From contig NZ_LBIA02000001.1 in assembly GCF_001006325.2 (NCBI RefSeq), forward strand, positions 2,977,501 to 3,041,500: a DNA stretch of 64,000 bases. The letters run 5' to 3'. A program made the translations under genes and the position numbers. Below are positions 1 to 8,410 of this stretch, one piece after another (position 1 is the first letter of the stretch; each line of letters opens with the position of its first letter). The notes under the pieces were generated by a model, which was given only the letters and a program-made list of their open reading frames with translations, was not told where the DNA came from and ran no database searches. This stretch comes from Afipia massiliensis. Lineage in GTDB: Bacteria; Pseudomonadota; Alphaproteobacteria; Rhizobiales; Xanthobacteraceae.

Positions 1-1
1 C

Positions 2-871
2 GAATTCGTCTACGGCCGCGACCTGTGGCCGGTGAAGGCCGATCTGTCGCAATTCGAGCAGGTGATCGTCAATCTCGCGGTGAATGCGCGCGACGCGATG
101 CCAGATGGCGGCAAGCTGACGATCCGCACCGCCAACGTGTCCGCGAAGGATGCCGAGCGCGGCGAGTTCAAGGGCATGCCTGCGGCCGATTATGTCCTGA
201 TCGAGGTCGGCGACACCGGCAGCGGCATTCCCGCTGACATCGTCGACAAGATTTTCGAGCCGTTCTTCTCGACCAAGGAAGTCGGCAAGGGAACCGGCCT
301 CGGCCTGTCCACGGTCTACGGTATCGTCAAGCAGACCGGCGGCTTCATCTATGTCGACTCGGTTGAGGGACGCGGCACGGTGTTCCGGATTTTCCTGCCC
401 CGGCATTTCCCGGAGGTCGAGAAAGTTCAGGAAGTCGCAGCCGCCATCAGCGCGGTCGCTCATGCGCCCACTCCGGCACGCGCGCCGGACCTGACCGGGC
501 AGGGCACCATCCTGCTGGTCGAGGACGAGGATGGATTGCGCTCGCTCAATGCACGCGGCCTGCGCTCGCGCGGATACACGGTCATTGAGGCGGAGAATGG
601 CCTGGATGCGCTGGAAGCGCTGGAGCGGGAAGAGGGCGCGGTCGATCTCGTCGTGTCCGACGTGGTGATGCCGGAAATGGACGGTCCGACCATGCTGACC
701 GAGATGCGCAAGCGCAATCCGGACCTGCGAATCATCTTCGTGTCAGGCTACGCCGAGGATGCCTTCGAGAAGAGCCTGCCGGAAGGCCAGCAATTCAACT
801 TCCTGCCCAAGCCGTTCACGCTGAGCCAGCTTGTTGCTGCCGTGAAGGAAACCATGACGGCCCCGTCATAA
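2..871 (+). CDS. cckA: Hybrid sensor histidine kinase CckA, C-terminal part (5' end outside window)
   Basis: The open frame runs in from the left edge, so only the C-terminal 289 residues are present. They hold the end of the ATP-binding kinase domain: the N box ([14 protein letters not shown]), the G1 box (GDTGSGIP) and the G2 box ([20 protein letters not shown]). A proline/alanine linker follows, and then a complete receiver domain with the acidic pair in LLVEDEDG, the phospho-accepting Asp in [12 protein letters not shown] and the Lys in LPKPF. This order and wording match CckA, the bifunctional kinase/phosphatase that feeds the ChpT-CtrA phosphorelay controlling the alphaproteobacterial cell cycle. 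The N-terminal membrane and PAS regions cannot be judged. Identification as CckA rather than another hybrid kinase rests on family knowledge. Confidence 0.93.
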   Translation, partial: EFVYGRDLWPVKADLSQFEQVIVNLAVNARDAMPDGGKLTIRTANVSAKDAERGEFKGMPAADYVLIEVGDTGSGIPADIVDKIFEPFFSTKEVGKGTGLGLSTVYGIVKQTGGFIYVDSVEGRGTVFRIFLPRHFPEVEKVQEVAAAISAVAHAPTPARAPDLTGQGTILLVEDEDGLRSLNARGLRSRGYTVIEAENGLDALEALEREEGAVDLVVSDVVMPEMDGPTMLTEMRKRNPDLRIIFVSGYAEDAFEKSLPEGQQFNFLPKPFTLSQLVAAVKETMTAPS

Positions 872-874
872 TTG

Positions 875-920
875 GGCGCGATCCCGAAAGTGGTTACCAA
901 TTTTCGGAATTGATCATGCC
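875..920. repeat. GATCATGC-type palindromic intergenic repeat
   Basis: The stretch reads GATCCCGAAAGTGG and then CCAATTTTCGGAATTGATCATGCC, so its ends pair imperfectly. Its reverse complement resembles the repeats at 24797-24867 and 24949-24997, which share GCATGATC, the TCCGAAAA box and CGGTA-CCAC. It lies just after the cckA stop codon. The rest of the gap up to 1090 shows no gene. Confidence 0.5.
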
Positions 921-1090
921 AAAACAAGGGTTTGATCCCAATAGCCTCAACCGGATTGAGCGTGCCCCGCGACTGAGGGCCGCAGGCCCTATCGTACCTA
1001 TCCGCTTCCCTTTCTCCCGCCGCTGACCATGTATGGACCTGTCCCCTAAGCCGGGGATCAATGCCCCTTGAGGGCCGAGAGGGAACAGAC

Positions 1091-2059
1091 ATGATTTCGT
1101 CGCAGCGCTTGCGCTCAGTCATCAAAACGCTCGCTATCGCCATGGCCGTCGCCATGCCGCTGGCACTTGCCATTTCATCGGCGGTGGACGCCCGTCCAAG
1201 CAGCGGCGGCAGCCGCGGCTCGCGCACGTTCAACGCGCCGGCCGCCACGCCGACCGCGCCCAATGCGGCGCAGCCGCTTAACCGTACAATGACCCAGCCC
1301 GGCGCGAAGGCTCCGGCGGCAGCTCCCGCAGCCGGTGGCTTCTTCAACCGTCCCGGCATGGGCATGCTCGGCGGTCTCGCCGCGGGCTTCCTCGGCGCCG
1401 GCCTGCTCGGCATGCTGTTCGGCGGCGGTCTCTTCAGCGGCCTCGGCGGCCTGTCGTCGATCATCGGTCTGGTTCTCCAGATTGGCCTGATCTACCTCGT
1501 GGTGCGTCTCGCCATGTCGTGGTGGAAGCGCCGCAACGCGCCGGCCTACGCCAACGCATCGGCCGCACCCGGCCCGGCTCCTGCGCAGGATCAGGGTCCG
1601 ATGGCCAGCGCACGATCGGGCTTCGGCTTCGGTCTGGGCGGCGGTTCGAACGACGCGCCGCTCGAAATCAAGCCGGATGACTACGATGCGTTCGAGCGGC
1701 TGCTCGGCGAAGTCCAGACCGCGTGGTCGAACGAGGACATCGGCAAGCTCCATACGCTGGCCACGCCGGAAATGGTGTCGTACTTCACCGAGGATCTCAA
1801 CGCGAACAAGGACCGCGGTGTGATCAACAAGGTGTCGGACATCAAGCTGCTGCAGGGCGACCTTGCGGAATCCTGGCGCGAAGGTGCCACCGATTACGCC
1901 ACCGTGGCGCTGCGCTATGGCCTGATCGACAAGACCATCGAGCGCGCCAGCGGCAAGATCGTCGAAGGCAGCGATACTCCGCAGGAAGTCACCGATGTCT
2001 GGACGTTCGTGCGTCGTCCGGGCAGCCAGTGGGAGTTGTCGGCTATTCAGATGACCTGA
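1091..2059 (+). CDS. Tim44-like domain inner-membrane protein
   Basis: This 322-residue protein begins with a hydrophobic signal-like segment (residues about 10-30). A Ser/Gly/Ala/Pro-rich region follows. Next come glycine-rich hydrophobic segments (about residues 95-145) that look like paired membrane helices with GxxxG patterns, and then a short linker. The C-terminal domain of about 125 residues is rich in acidic and aromatic positions (DYDAFERLLGEVQTAW to WTFVRRPGSQWELSAIQ), which is the Tim44/MRPL45 fold pattern. The ATG at 1091 is chosen because GAGGGAAC lies upstream; an in-frame ATG at 1061 has no such site. Bacterial Tim44-like proteins are mostly uncharacterised, with a proposed role at the inner membrane. 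A terminator hairpin follows at 2085. Confidence 0.8.
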   Translation: MISSQRLRSVIKTLAIAMAVAMPLALAISSAVDARPSSGGSRGSRTFNAPAATPTAPNAAQPLNRTMTQPGAKAPAAAPAAGGFFNRPGMGMLGGLAAGFLGAGLLGMLFGGGLFSGLGGLSSIIGLVLQIGLIYLVVRLAMSWWKRRNAPAYANASAAPGPAPAQDQGPMASARSGFGFGLGGGSNDAPLEIKPDDYDAFERLLGEVQTAWSNEDIGKLHTLATPEMVSYFTEDLNANKDRGVINKVSDIKLLQGDLAESWREGATDYATVALRYGLIDKTIERASGKIVEGSDTPQEVTDVWTFVRRPGSQWELSAIQMT

Positions 2060-2084
2060 TCGCATCAGTTCGGTTCAAGCTTTA

Positions 2085-2119
2085 CAAAGGCGTCGCGCTT
2101 TGCGCGGCGCCTTTTCATT
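2085..2119 (+). terminator. Rho-independent terminator after the Tim44-like gene
   Basis: AAAGGCGTCGCGC pairs with GCGCGGCGCCTTTT around a short loop, with one T-G wobble, and is followed by TTTTCATTT. It sits 26 bases after the stop codon of the upstream gene. Confidence 0.75.
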
Positions 2120-2229
2120 TGCCGGCTGCTGGTCCGCCCGGGAATAAGTCGCGGCCTTGTGTGTTGATCTTGCACACCTGCGGGCGCATCACCGCCCGAT
2201 AGTTCAAAAAGACTTCAAGGGAGGGACGA

Positions 2230-2889
2230 ATGATCAGATTTTACATGATTGCTGCGCCGCTTCTTCTGCTCGCTGCTGCCCCTGCTCAGGCGCAGCAGGC
2301 GAACATGACATTTTTCATCACAAGCACACCGATCGGCAATGGCGGAAACCTCGGCGGTCTCGCCGGCGCAGACAACCAGTGCCAGACGCTGGCGCAGGCC
2401 GCGGGCGCCGGTGCGAAGACCTGGCGCGCGTACCTCTCGACGCAGGCGGCCGACGGCCAGCCTGCGGTCAACGCGCGTGACCGGATCGGCAAGGGGCCCT
2501 GGACCAACGCCAAGGGCGCGGTGGTCGCCAAGGATGTCGCCGATCTTCACGGCACGAACGCGCTGACCAAGCAGTCGGTCCTGAGCGAAAAGGGCGACGT
2601 CATCAACGGTAGCGGCGACACGCCGAACCGTCATGATGTCCTCACCGGCTCGCAGCCCGACGGGACGGCCTTTGCGGCTGGCGACGACAAGACCTGCAAG
2701 AACTGGACGAGCAGCGCGCAGGGCTCGGCAGTGGTCGGCCATCATGACCGTGTCGGATTGCGCGACGATGATGCATCGAAATCCTGGAACTCGTCGCATG
2801 GCTCGCGCGGGCCGGACGGCGGCTGCTCGCAGAACGATCTCAAGAGCACGGGAGGCGACGGCCTTCTCTATTGCTTCGCGTCGAACTGA
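2230..2889 (+). CDS. Exported lectin-like protein
   Basis: The 219-residue product has a clear Sec signal peptide ending at PAQAQ (residues 18-22). The mature part begins with a segment on guarding a polar NGGNLGGLAGAD motif, and the protein has four spaced cysteines (NQCQ, KTCKNW, GGCSQ, LLYCF) that could form two disulfides in the periplasm. Tryptophans occur in WRAYLST, GPW, CKNW and SWNSSH. This layout (LGGLxGADxxCQ, TWRAYLS, C-terminal CxFA) is that of small secreted proteins annotated as lectins in Bradyrhizobium relatives, with an endostatin/C-type-lectin-like fold. The ligand is unknown. An AGGGAGGGACG ribosome site lies before the ATG. Confidence 0.65.
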   Translation: MIRFYMIAAPLLLLAAAPAQAQQANMTFFITSTPIGNGGNLGGLAGADNQCQTLAQAAGAGAKTWRAYLSTQAADGQPAVNARDRIGKGPWTNAKGAVVAKDVADLHGTNALTKQSVLSEKGDVINGSGDTPNRHDVLTGSQPDGTAFAAGDDKTCKNWTSSAQGSAVVGHHDRVGLRDDDASKSWNSSHGSRGPDGGCSQNDLKSTGGDGLLYCFASN

Positions 2890-2911
2890 TCCAGGTTGAA
2901 GACGTTGACCA

Positions 2912-2945
2912 TTCGGCGCGGAGTCTCTCCGCGCCGAAACTGTTT
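2912..2945 (+). terminator. Probable terminator after the lectin-like gene
   Basis: TTCGGCGCGGAG and CTCCGCGCCGAA form a perfect 12-bp stem around a 3-base loop, followed by ACTGTTTGT. The T-run is weak, but the position 22 bases after the stop codon fits a terminator. Confidence 0.6.
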
Positions 2946-2956
2946 GTGAGGTCTCC

Positions 2957-3664
2957 ATGCGGTATGAACTCTACTACTGGCCGATGATCCAGGGACGCGG
3001 CGAGTATGTCCGGCTCGCGCTGGAAGACGCGGGTGCGGATTATGTCGATGCTGCGCGGCGCGGAAGCGGCGAGAGCAGGATGATGGCGATGATGAAGGGG
3101 CGGGGAGCAACGCCGCCGTTCGCGCCGCCGTTTCTGAAGGCCGGCAAACTCGTAATCGGGCAGACCGCGAACATCCTGCTTTATCTCGGGCCGCGTCATG
3201 GCCTCGCGCCGAAAGCCGAAGCGCAGCGCCTGTGGGTGCATCAGCTTCAATTGACCATTGCGGACTTCGTGGATGAAGTTCACGACACTCATCACCCGCT
3301 TGGGACATCGCTGTATTACGAAGATCAGCGCCCCGCTGCGAAGCGGCGCTCAAGCGAATTCTGGAGCGACCGGGTTCCGAAGTTTCTCGGCTATTTCGAG
3401 CGGCTGATCGGCGCCAGCGGCGGGCCGTATCTCAACGGCCGCAGGCTTTGCTATGCGGATCTGTCGCTGTTCCAGATCGTCGAAGGCCTGCGCTACGCGT
3501 TTCCGAACAATATGAAACGCTTCGAGCGAAAGGTGCCGCACCTGATCGATCTACGCGACCGGGTGGCGGCGCGGCCGAACATCAAGGCGTATCTGGCAAG
3601 CGACCGCCGCATTCCGTTCAACGAAGACGGCATCTTCCGCCACTATCCGGCACTTGACGGTTAG
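2957..3664 (+). CDS. Glutathione S-transferase family protein
   Basis: The 235-residue protein has the two-domain GST layout. The N-terminal thioredoxin-like half opens with YELYYWPMIQGRGEYVRLAL, close to the sigma/alpha-class start with an active-site Tyr at position 6 or 7. It is followed by the TPPFAPPFL segment holding the expected cis-Pro and by GQTANILLYLG, which matches the glutathione-binding (Q/E)S-x-AI segment. The C-terminal helical half contains LCYADLSLFQIVEGL, the conserved N-capping-box region with its Asp. Such enzymes conjugate glutathione to electrophiles or act as peroxidases in the cytosol; the substrate is not deducible. AGGT before the ATG may serve as ribosome site. Confidence 0.88.
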   Translation: MRYELYYWPMIQGRGEYVRLALEDAGADYVDAARRGSGESRMMAMMKGRGATPPFAPPFLKAGKLVIGQTANILLYLGPRHGLAPKAEAQRLWVHQLQLTIADFVDEVHDTHHPLGTSLYYEDQRPAAKRRSSEFWSDRVPKFLGYFERLIGASGGPYLNGRRLCYADLSLFQIVEGLRYAFPNNMKRFERKVPHLIDLRDRVAARPNIKAYLASDRRIPFNEDGIFRHYPALDG

Positions 3665-3791
3665 CTCGTACCGCCGCGTTTACATCGTCCTTATATCCGG
3701 CGCTGGCTTTCCGTCTCGAATTCTTATGCCTCGCGGCTCATCTTCGGAACATCACGCGGCGCTGGCCGCGTCATGATTTCAGGAGATGGCC

Positions 3792-4010
3792 ATGGCCGCT
3801 TCATGGTCGCGGGACGACACGCGGGAATCTTTCCCCGAGGACGACTATCGCGCCTATCTGATCAGCCGCAATCCGCCGCCGATCGTGTATCACTCGTGCG
3901 GCGTTCGCCTCAAGCGCCTGCGGGTTCGCTTTGATCGTGCCGTGAACGCGATCGACCGCATGCTTCATCGCATGATCGAAGCCCTCGCGGGCAACAAGAC
4001 CCGGCGCTAA
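3792..4010 (+). CDS. Small hypothetical protein (72 aa)
   Basis: A short basic protein without recognisable domain. The first half is polar with YLISRNPPPIVYHSCG, and the second half is predicted helical and Arg-rich (RLKRLRVRFDRAVNAIDRMLHRMIEAL). The start at 3792 is preferred over the in-frame ATG at 3786 because AGGAG at 3781-3785 then has normal spacing. It stands alone between the GST and the cupin genes. Confidence 0.6.
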   Translation: MAASWSRDDTRESFPEDDYRAYLISRNPPPIVYHSCGVRLKRLRVRFDRAVNAIDRMLHRMIEALAGNKTRR

Positions 4011-4159
4011 TAGCATCTGCGCGGCATACGCTGCGCGCAACGGACGGATGACGATCCATCATCACCTCGCTGAAATAAAACTCCCCGGTTGCGGGATTGC
4101 GGCGTAAACTGCGCGTCTGTTTCGACGCCGGTCCCGGCGATCCATCACCCGGAGTTCCC

Positions 4160-4567
4160 ATGAAGATCACACCATCCGGCTCCGTGCCGACCAAGCGCGC
4201 GCCTGCGTCCTATTTCACCGGCACGGTGTGGCAGGACCCGGTGATCGAGACACCTGCGCCTGCGCGGCTCAACGCGACGCGCGTGACCTTCGAGCCCGGC
4301 GCGCGCACGGCGTGGCACACTCATCCGCTTGGCCAGACGCTCTATGTGCTGGCGGGCTGTGGCCGCGTGCAGACCGAAGGCGAGCCGGTGCGCGAGATTC
4401 ATCCGGGCGATGTGGTGTGGATTCCGCCGGGCGAGAAACACTGGCATGGCGCGGCGCCGACAACGATGATGACCCATCTCGCGATGCAGGAATCCGAGAA
4501 CGGCAGCTTCGCGACCTGGCTTGAGCATGTGACCGACGCGCAATACGCCGAACCGCCGGAAAAATGA
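4160..4567 (+). CDS. Cupin-domain protein
   Basis: The 135-residue product is a single cupin barrel. Motif 1 is TRVTFEPGARTAWHTHPLG, with two metal-binding His (WHTH) and the following Gly. Motif 2 is GDVVWIPPGEKHWHGAAP, with the conserved Pro-Pro-Gly and a His. This resembles the quercetinase-like/CarD-type small cupins often annotated as (R)-mandelonitrile-lyase-like or tellurite-resistance-type proteins. The exact reaction is unknown. The start at 4160 follows GGAG with 5-base spacing; the longer frame from 4097 lacks a ribosome site. Confidence 0.85.
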   Translation: MKITPSGSVPTKRAPASYFTGTVWQDPVIETPAPARLNATRVTFEPGARTAWHTHPLGQTLYVLAGCGRVQTEGEPVREIHPGDVVWIPPGEKHWHGAAPTTMMTHLAMQESENGSFATWLEHVTDAQYAEPPEK

Positions 4568-4720
4568 TTGCTGTGTGATGCCGTCATGCGTGCGTTCACG
4601 TGAATAATTTCATCGCAAAACATGTCTGAATCGTTGACGCATTGCGTTGCGCGACGCAGCGACGATTGCGCTTGACCGGTACGCATACGACTTTAGTTTG
4701 CGCGACGGGAGGTGCGTATC

Positions 4721-4966
4721 ATGCCTTATCAGTCTGGGTTTCTTCTCAACAAACATCCCTGCGCTCAATGCGGCAAGCCGATTGCGGCGCCGCTCTGGTC
4801 CGAGCACGAACGCAACCGCGTTTCGTTTTTGTGGTCGTGCAAGGCGTGTGACTATCAGTTCGTCACCGTTGCGATCCTCAAGGCCGAGGTGATCGACACT
4901 CCCGCTCCGCAGCAACCGCCAGCGGTTGAGGTCGCGGTGCACGGCGAAACTGTGATCGCGGCCTGA
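4721..4966 (+). CDS. Small CxxC/CxxC protein (81 aa)
   Basis: The protein carries two pairs of cysteines, HPCAQCGK and WSCKACDYQF, spaced about 27 residues apart, the arrangement of a zinc-ribbon. The tail is acidic and proline-rich (DTPAPQQPPAVEVAV). It has no signal peptide. GGGAGGT at 4708-4714 is well placed for the ATG at 4721. Metal binding is inferred from the cysteine pattern; the function is unknown. Confidence 0.72.
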   Translation: MPYQSGFLLNKHPCAQCGKPIAAPLWSEHERNRVSFLWSCKACDYQFVTVAILKAEVIDTPAPQQPPAVEVAVHGETVIAA

Positions 4967-5236
4967 CCCTCGTCAAGCGTCGATACGGATCAGCGCCAGT
5001 CCCTATTCGGGATCGTGCCGCTTGCGAAGGTGCGCCAGGCTTTCGGTGAGGATGCCTCGAGGGTGGGGCGCACATGCGCCTCGCCGGGATGCGCTGTCGG
5101 CGGTGCCATATTGCTTGCAGCGTCAACCGTGCGCGCCGGCAGGGGTTCCCGAATCGCGTGTATTGCCGCAATGCTGTCGCATTCGCCCTGTCTGTTCCGG
5201 CTTCATTCTTCATTCACACGCGAAGCAGGAGGATTG

Positions 5237-5581
5237 ATGCGTATCATCACCCCCGCCATCTATGCAGCCCTGCTCGGAGGCGCGATCTACATCGCTATCG
5301 CCCAGAATCCGCTGCCCAACGCGATTGCCTCGGCTCCGCCGGAAGGCGCCAAGATCGCCTATGCGGTGCCGGCGGAAGGCAAATCGGTCACCCGCGTCGG
5401 CAAGCGGGAAACCTGCCGCCAGTCGGTGTCCGCGAAGAAACATCTCGGCAAGTATCAGGCGCGCGACCAGATGCAGCTGTGCGTGGCGCAGGCGCGCGTC
5501 GAATGTCTGAAGCAGGCGATCGACCAGAAGCTGCGCGGTCCGGCCCGCCGGGTCTACGTGAAGAGCTGCGTCGCGGCGTAA
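5237..5581 (+). CDS. Exported small basic protein with four cysteines (114 aa)
   Basis: A hydrophobic N-terminal segment (IITPAIYAALLGGAIYIAIAQ, about residues 3-22, with no strong cleavage site) could be a signal anchor. The rest is basic with cysteines in RETCRQSV, QLCVAQARVECLKQ and VKSCVA, probably disulfide-bonded outside the cytoplasm. AGGAGG lies directly upstream of the ATG at 5237. The longer open frame from 5015 has no ribosome site and is rejected. The gap 4967-5236 shows no other convincing gene. Function unknown. Confidence 0.7.
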   Translation: MRIITPAIYAALLGGAIYIAIAQNPLPNAIASAPPEGAKIAYAVPAEGKSVTRVGKRETCRQSVSAKKHLGKYQARDQMQLCVAQARVECLKQAIDQKLRGPARRVYVKSCVAA

Positions 5582-5658
5582 GGTGCCGACGCGAGGCTTG
5601 CAGCATCGCGCCGGATCACTTGTCATTCAGCCCGTCGCGTCCAGTAGATCAGCCGCGT

Positions 5659-6078
5659 CTAATAGATCAGCGACTCAATGCGCGAAACCGTGATCTCCGC
5701 CTTCTCGGGCTCGGTCTCACGGGCCGGGACCGCGGGCAGCTGCAGAATCGTGGCGCGCTGACCGGGTTCAAGCTGGGTCAGCAGGATGAGCTGCCCGTCG
5801 GGAAACTCCAGTGCATCATGGTGTCGGTTCGGATTGTCCAGATCGACGGTCCGGAACCGTGCGACGGTGTGACGGGCCCTCTTTCTGAAGAACCCTCCGT
5901 CGTAATCCACCTCGCGTTCGAACGAGAGTTCGGTACCGGGGAGGACACAGACCGCTACGTTCGGCTCGCCTTCGGCAGCGAAGCCTCGGGTTACGGTCAT
6001 GGGGAATTTTGTCGACACCAGCTTGTCGCCGACTTTGGCGGGCCGGCTTGCTACGGCGTGCAAGCTATAATCACACAT
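5659..6078 (-). CDS. Conserved hypothetical protein (139 aa)
   Basis: The cytosolic product starts MCDYSLHAVASRPAKVGDK, a beginning I recognise from uncharacterised proteins of rhizobia. It contains a KFPMTVTRGFAAEGEPNVAVC segment and a Cys near the N-terminus, and ends in an acidic, Arg-rich tail. No catalytic motif is evident. The start at 6078 is chosen because GGAG lies 8 bases upstream on the minus strand; the GTG at 6087 sits right on that site. Confidence 0.72.
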   Translation of the reverse strand: MCDYSLHAVASRPAKVGDKLVSTKFPMTVTRGFAAEGEPNVAVCVLPGTELSFEREVDYDGGFFRKRARHTVARFRTVDLDNPNRHHDALEFPDGQLILLTQLEPGQRATILQLPAVPARETEPEKAEITVSRIESLIY

Positions 6079-6207
6079 AGCGGTCACTCCTGTTGCTGAT
6101 CGCTCAACCGGGTGATGCGCGGTATTGAAAAGGTAATGCTCTCGCGATGGCGTTGTTATGTTGTCGCGCCGTCACCTTTTCGTGAAACGCGGAGGAGACG
6201 ATGCCGC

Positions 6208-6396
6208 TCAGCGCGACAGCTGCGCCGGTGCCCGGTCGCTCAACCGGGCCGCGCATTTCTCGCGCGCCATGCGCTCGGCGAGCTCGACGATCTTCAGGCG
6301 TCCCTGCATGTTGGGAATGGCCTTGAACGCGGCCAGCAGGCGCTGCGCTTCCTCGTCCGATGTCACCAGAATATCCCTGAGCATTGTCCGTCCCAT
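6208..6396 (-). CDS. Small helical hypothetical protein (62 aa or 58 aa)
   Basis: A short charged protein, MLRDILVTSDEEAQRLLAAF followed by KAIPNMQGRLKIVELAERMA, predicted to form two or three helices. A second in-frame ATG four codons in (6384) is an equally good start because GGGACGGAC precedes it. The composition is protein-like and unlike the noise frames around it. Function unknown. Confidence 0.5.
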   Translation of the reverse strand: MGRTMLRDILVTSDEEAQRLLAAFKAIPNMQGRLKIVELAERMAREKCAARLSDRAPAQLSR

Positions 6397-7421
6397 GCGA
6401 CTTGAGCGTCTCTTGGCCAGGCCGTCTCTTAGTCGCCGGACGTTACCATCCGGTTCATTCGGGAATGTGACGGTTTGAACGGGGTGTCAGCGTGGTTAAG
6501 CGGGTGTGAGTGCGGGGGGAGGAGCACTCTCTCCGCGTCGTCCCCGCCAACGGGTCCGGCTTCGCCGGCCCGATGACAGGCTCCGGCGGGGCCCATACTC
6601 CCTGAATCATCGATTTATCCAGAGTGCGGGACAACGCTTTCCTTCGTCACCATAACTTTCGGTGGTTATGGGTCCCCGCCTTCGCGGGGACGACATCTGA
6701 GGTGTTGCGTGATCGCGCTTCACACTTTTTCCGGATGCAGTTTTCAAACAGCCACGCGCCATCACCCCTGTTGTTATGACGGCGCGGGGGCGCCCGAAGT
6801 CCTCGTTTCCTCCGCCCTCGAATTGAGGGCGCGCGGAACGCCGGATGCTCGACGCATCCGCAGCCTCGTGTGCAAAAGTAGAAAGCACACGAGTGTCGTC
6901 GCCACGGTTGCGCCGGATACATCCGGCGTTCCGCACGCGGTGGTGCTCCGGCTTGCTTCGTGCTCTCCCCGGCAACGCCCTCGGGCTGACGCCGTCGTCT
7001 CCGCGGTACTTTTCTCCTCCGGTCGGAGGCGAAAAGAGCAGACCGGATTTCGCAGGACCACACGACTTGGGCCGGCGCGGAGTTACGCGTTCATGCCAAG
7101 CGTTACCGCTTCGCAATCCCGCGCACAGCGTGGTCCGTCTTGCGTCCGCTTCGGATGACTCACGCGCCCTTTGTACAAGGAACGCGCCCTGCCACCCTCG
7201 CTCGCGCCTGACGCTGCCGCGCCACCGCATCCCGCCCCGCGTATCGTGACGATCGCGAGCCGCCCCTCAATGGTGAGGCGGGACATGCCGAACATAAGAG
7301 AGGTTTGAAGCGCGGGGATTTGTATCCCCATCACGAAATGTTGCAGGTGTTCCAATGAACGCTTGTTGCATCGGATAGGCTCACGGTACCCTAAGTGTGT
7401 CGCGTCTTAAAGAATCTAGGG
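6397..7421. other. 1-kb gene-free block rich in inverted repeats
   Basis: All frames here are short and overlap on both strands with repeat-like translations, so I call none. The block contains a GTCCCCGC-CTTC-GCGGGGAC palindrome (6649-6694) and three tidy inverted repeats: CGCCCTC/GAGGGCG (6813-6831), GCGGAACGCCGGATG/CATCCGGCGTTCCGC (6833-6847 with 6920-6934), and CTCGTGTGC/GCACACGAG (6865-6893) nested in it. A further stem is at 7010-7036. It abuts the SIR2-like gene. It resembles dispersed non-coding blocks I have seen translated as spurious proteins in Bradyrhizobium genomes. Confidence 0.5.
6649..6694. repeat. GTCCCCGC palindromic repeat (REP-like)
   Basis: CATAAC/GTTATG arms are followed by GTCCCCGCCTTCGCGGGGAC, a perfect 8-bp stem with a CTTC loop. 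The same unit, including the leading TGGTTATGG, recurs at 9042-9072 and in related form at 8954-8980 and 33432-33550. Confidence 0.85.
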
Positions 7422-8381
7422 ATGAAAGCGCTAATCGTCGGAGCGGGAGCTACGAGAGAGGAGTCCCTGCGTTCGGGGACTTCGTCCGGCTTTGAATTTC
7501 CGCTCGTTTCTAATTTTGCTGAGGTGATGTGGAGGGAATACCGGCCCCATCCCTTTTTACGTCCTTTCCTTTCATCGAAAGGGGTCATTGTTGAGGATTC
7601 TGGGCGCGATGATTTGCAGCGATTCTTGGAACTAGAAAAATCAGGCCAAGCCAACGTTGAGCAGTTCTTTGAGTTTTGCTGGCACAATCGCAACCAGTTC
7701 AATGATCACCCTAGCGCATGGCACGATCTGTTGCATTTTGGGTTCTTGTTGCCGATTACTACGGCGATGATTACTCAGTTCTTTGAGAACGGAGTAGGGT
7801 GGCGGCCCCTTCGCGCAGGCACGCTAGTAAGCGCCTTCTTGGATGCCGGAGATTTAGTAATCAATCTAAACTATGACACCGTTTTTGAGATGGCTGTCTC
7901 GGCTGCGGGAAAATCGATCTCATATCTTCCAAACCTTAGTTTGAAAGACGTAATGGTCGCAAAGCCTCATGGTTCTGTGAACCTTTTGGTGAACGAAAAA
8001 GAACATTCCTTCCGGTTTGGCGAACCGGAAATTCATGGAACAGCGGTGCCAACATCAGATGATAGTTTGGCGGCAAGCATTCTTCCGCCTCGTCTAAACA
8101 AACAATACTCGGAGCATCCAATTGCTAGGACGATTATTGAAGCAACGAGAAGTTTGACGCCTAACGAAACAATATTCTGGGGGATCGGCTTTACGCAAAG
8201 CGATCTAGATTTGAATTCTCTTTATCGTCGGCTCGCGATAACGAGTGATTTCATCACGGTGATAAATCCCGACAAAACTGCCGCTGAACTGGCCTTCGCG
8301 ATAGTTGGAAGGCCGATCATGCACTTTGCAAACCTAGATACGTGGCTAGCTAGCCGCGGGTTAAAAACGTCACAAATCTAG
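7422..8381 (+). CDS. SIR2-like domain protein, stand-alone (candidate NAD-consuming defence effector)
   Basis: The 319-residue protein fits a SIR2-like Rossmann domain from end to end. VGAGAT at residues 6-11 is the nucleotide-binding loop, NLNYD is at 148-152, KPHGS at 181-185 carries the candidate catalytic His, and IFWGIGFTQSDLD (251-263) and VINPD (280-284) are the late SIR2_2 motifs. There is no second domain and no membrane segment. Two sampled 60-base lines are 30/60 and 27/60 G+C, clearly below the surrounding genes, and codons such as TTA, CTA, GTA and AGA are common, which suggests horizontal transfer. SIR2-like proteins in phage defence (ThsA, DSR, SIR2-Argonaute systems) deplete NAD; that role here is inference. 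ATG 7422 is preferred to GTG 7395 because the Rossmann strand starts there. Confidence 0.8.
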   Translation: MKALIVGAGATREESLRSGTSSGFEFPLVSNFAEVMWREYRPHPFLRPFLSSKGVIVEDSGRDDLQRFLELEKSGQANVEQFFEFCWHNRNQFNDHPSAWHDLLHFGFLLPITTAMITQFFENGVGWRPLRAGTLVSAFLDAGDLVINLNYDTVFEMAVSAAGKSISYLPNLSLKDVMVAKPHGSVNLLVNEKEHSFRFGEPEIHGTAVPTSDDSLAASILPPRLNKQYSEHPIARTIIEATRSLTPNETIFWGIGFTQSDLDLNSLYRRLAITSDFITVINPDKTAAELAFAIVGRPIMHFANLDTWLASRGLKTSQI

Positions 8382-8410
8382 AAGATCATATAGGTTCATT
8401 GGCCTGTCTC

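Noticed and set aside
6709-7249. Overlapping frames of 95-207 codons on both strands
   Set aside because: All are rich in Arg, Ser, Pro and overlap inverted repeats; no signal, motif or ribosome site supports any of them.
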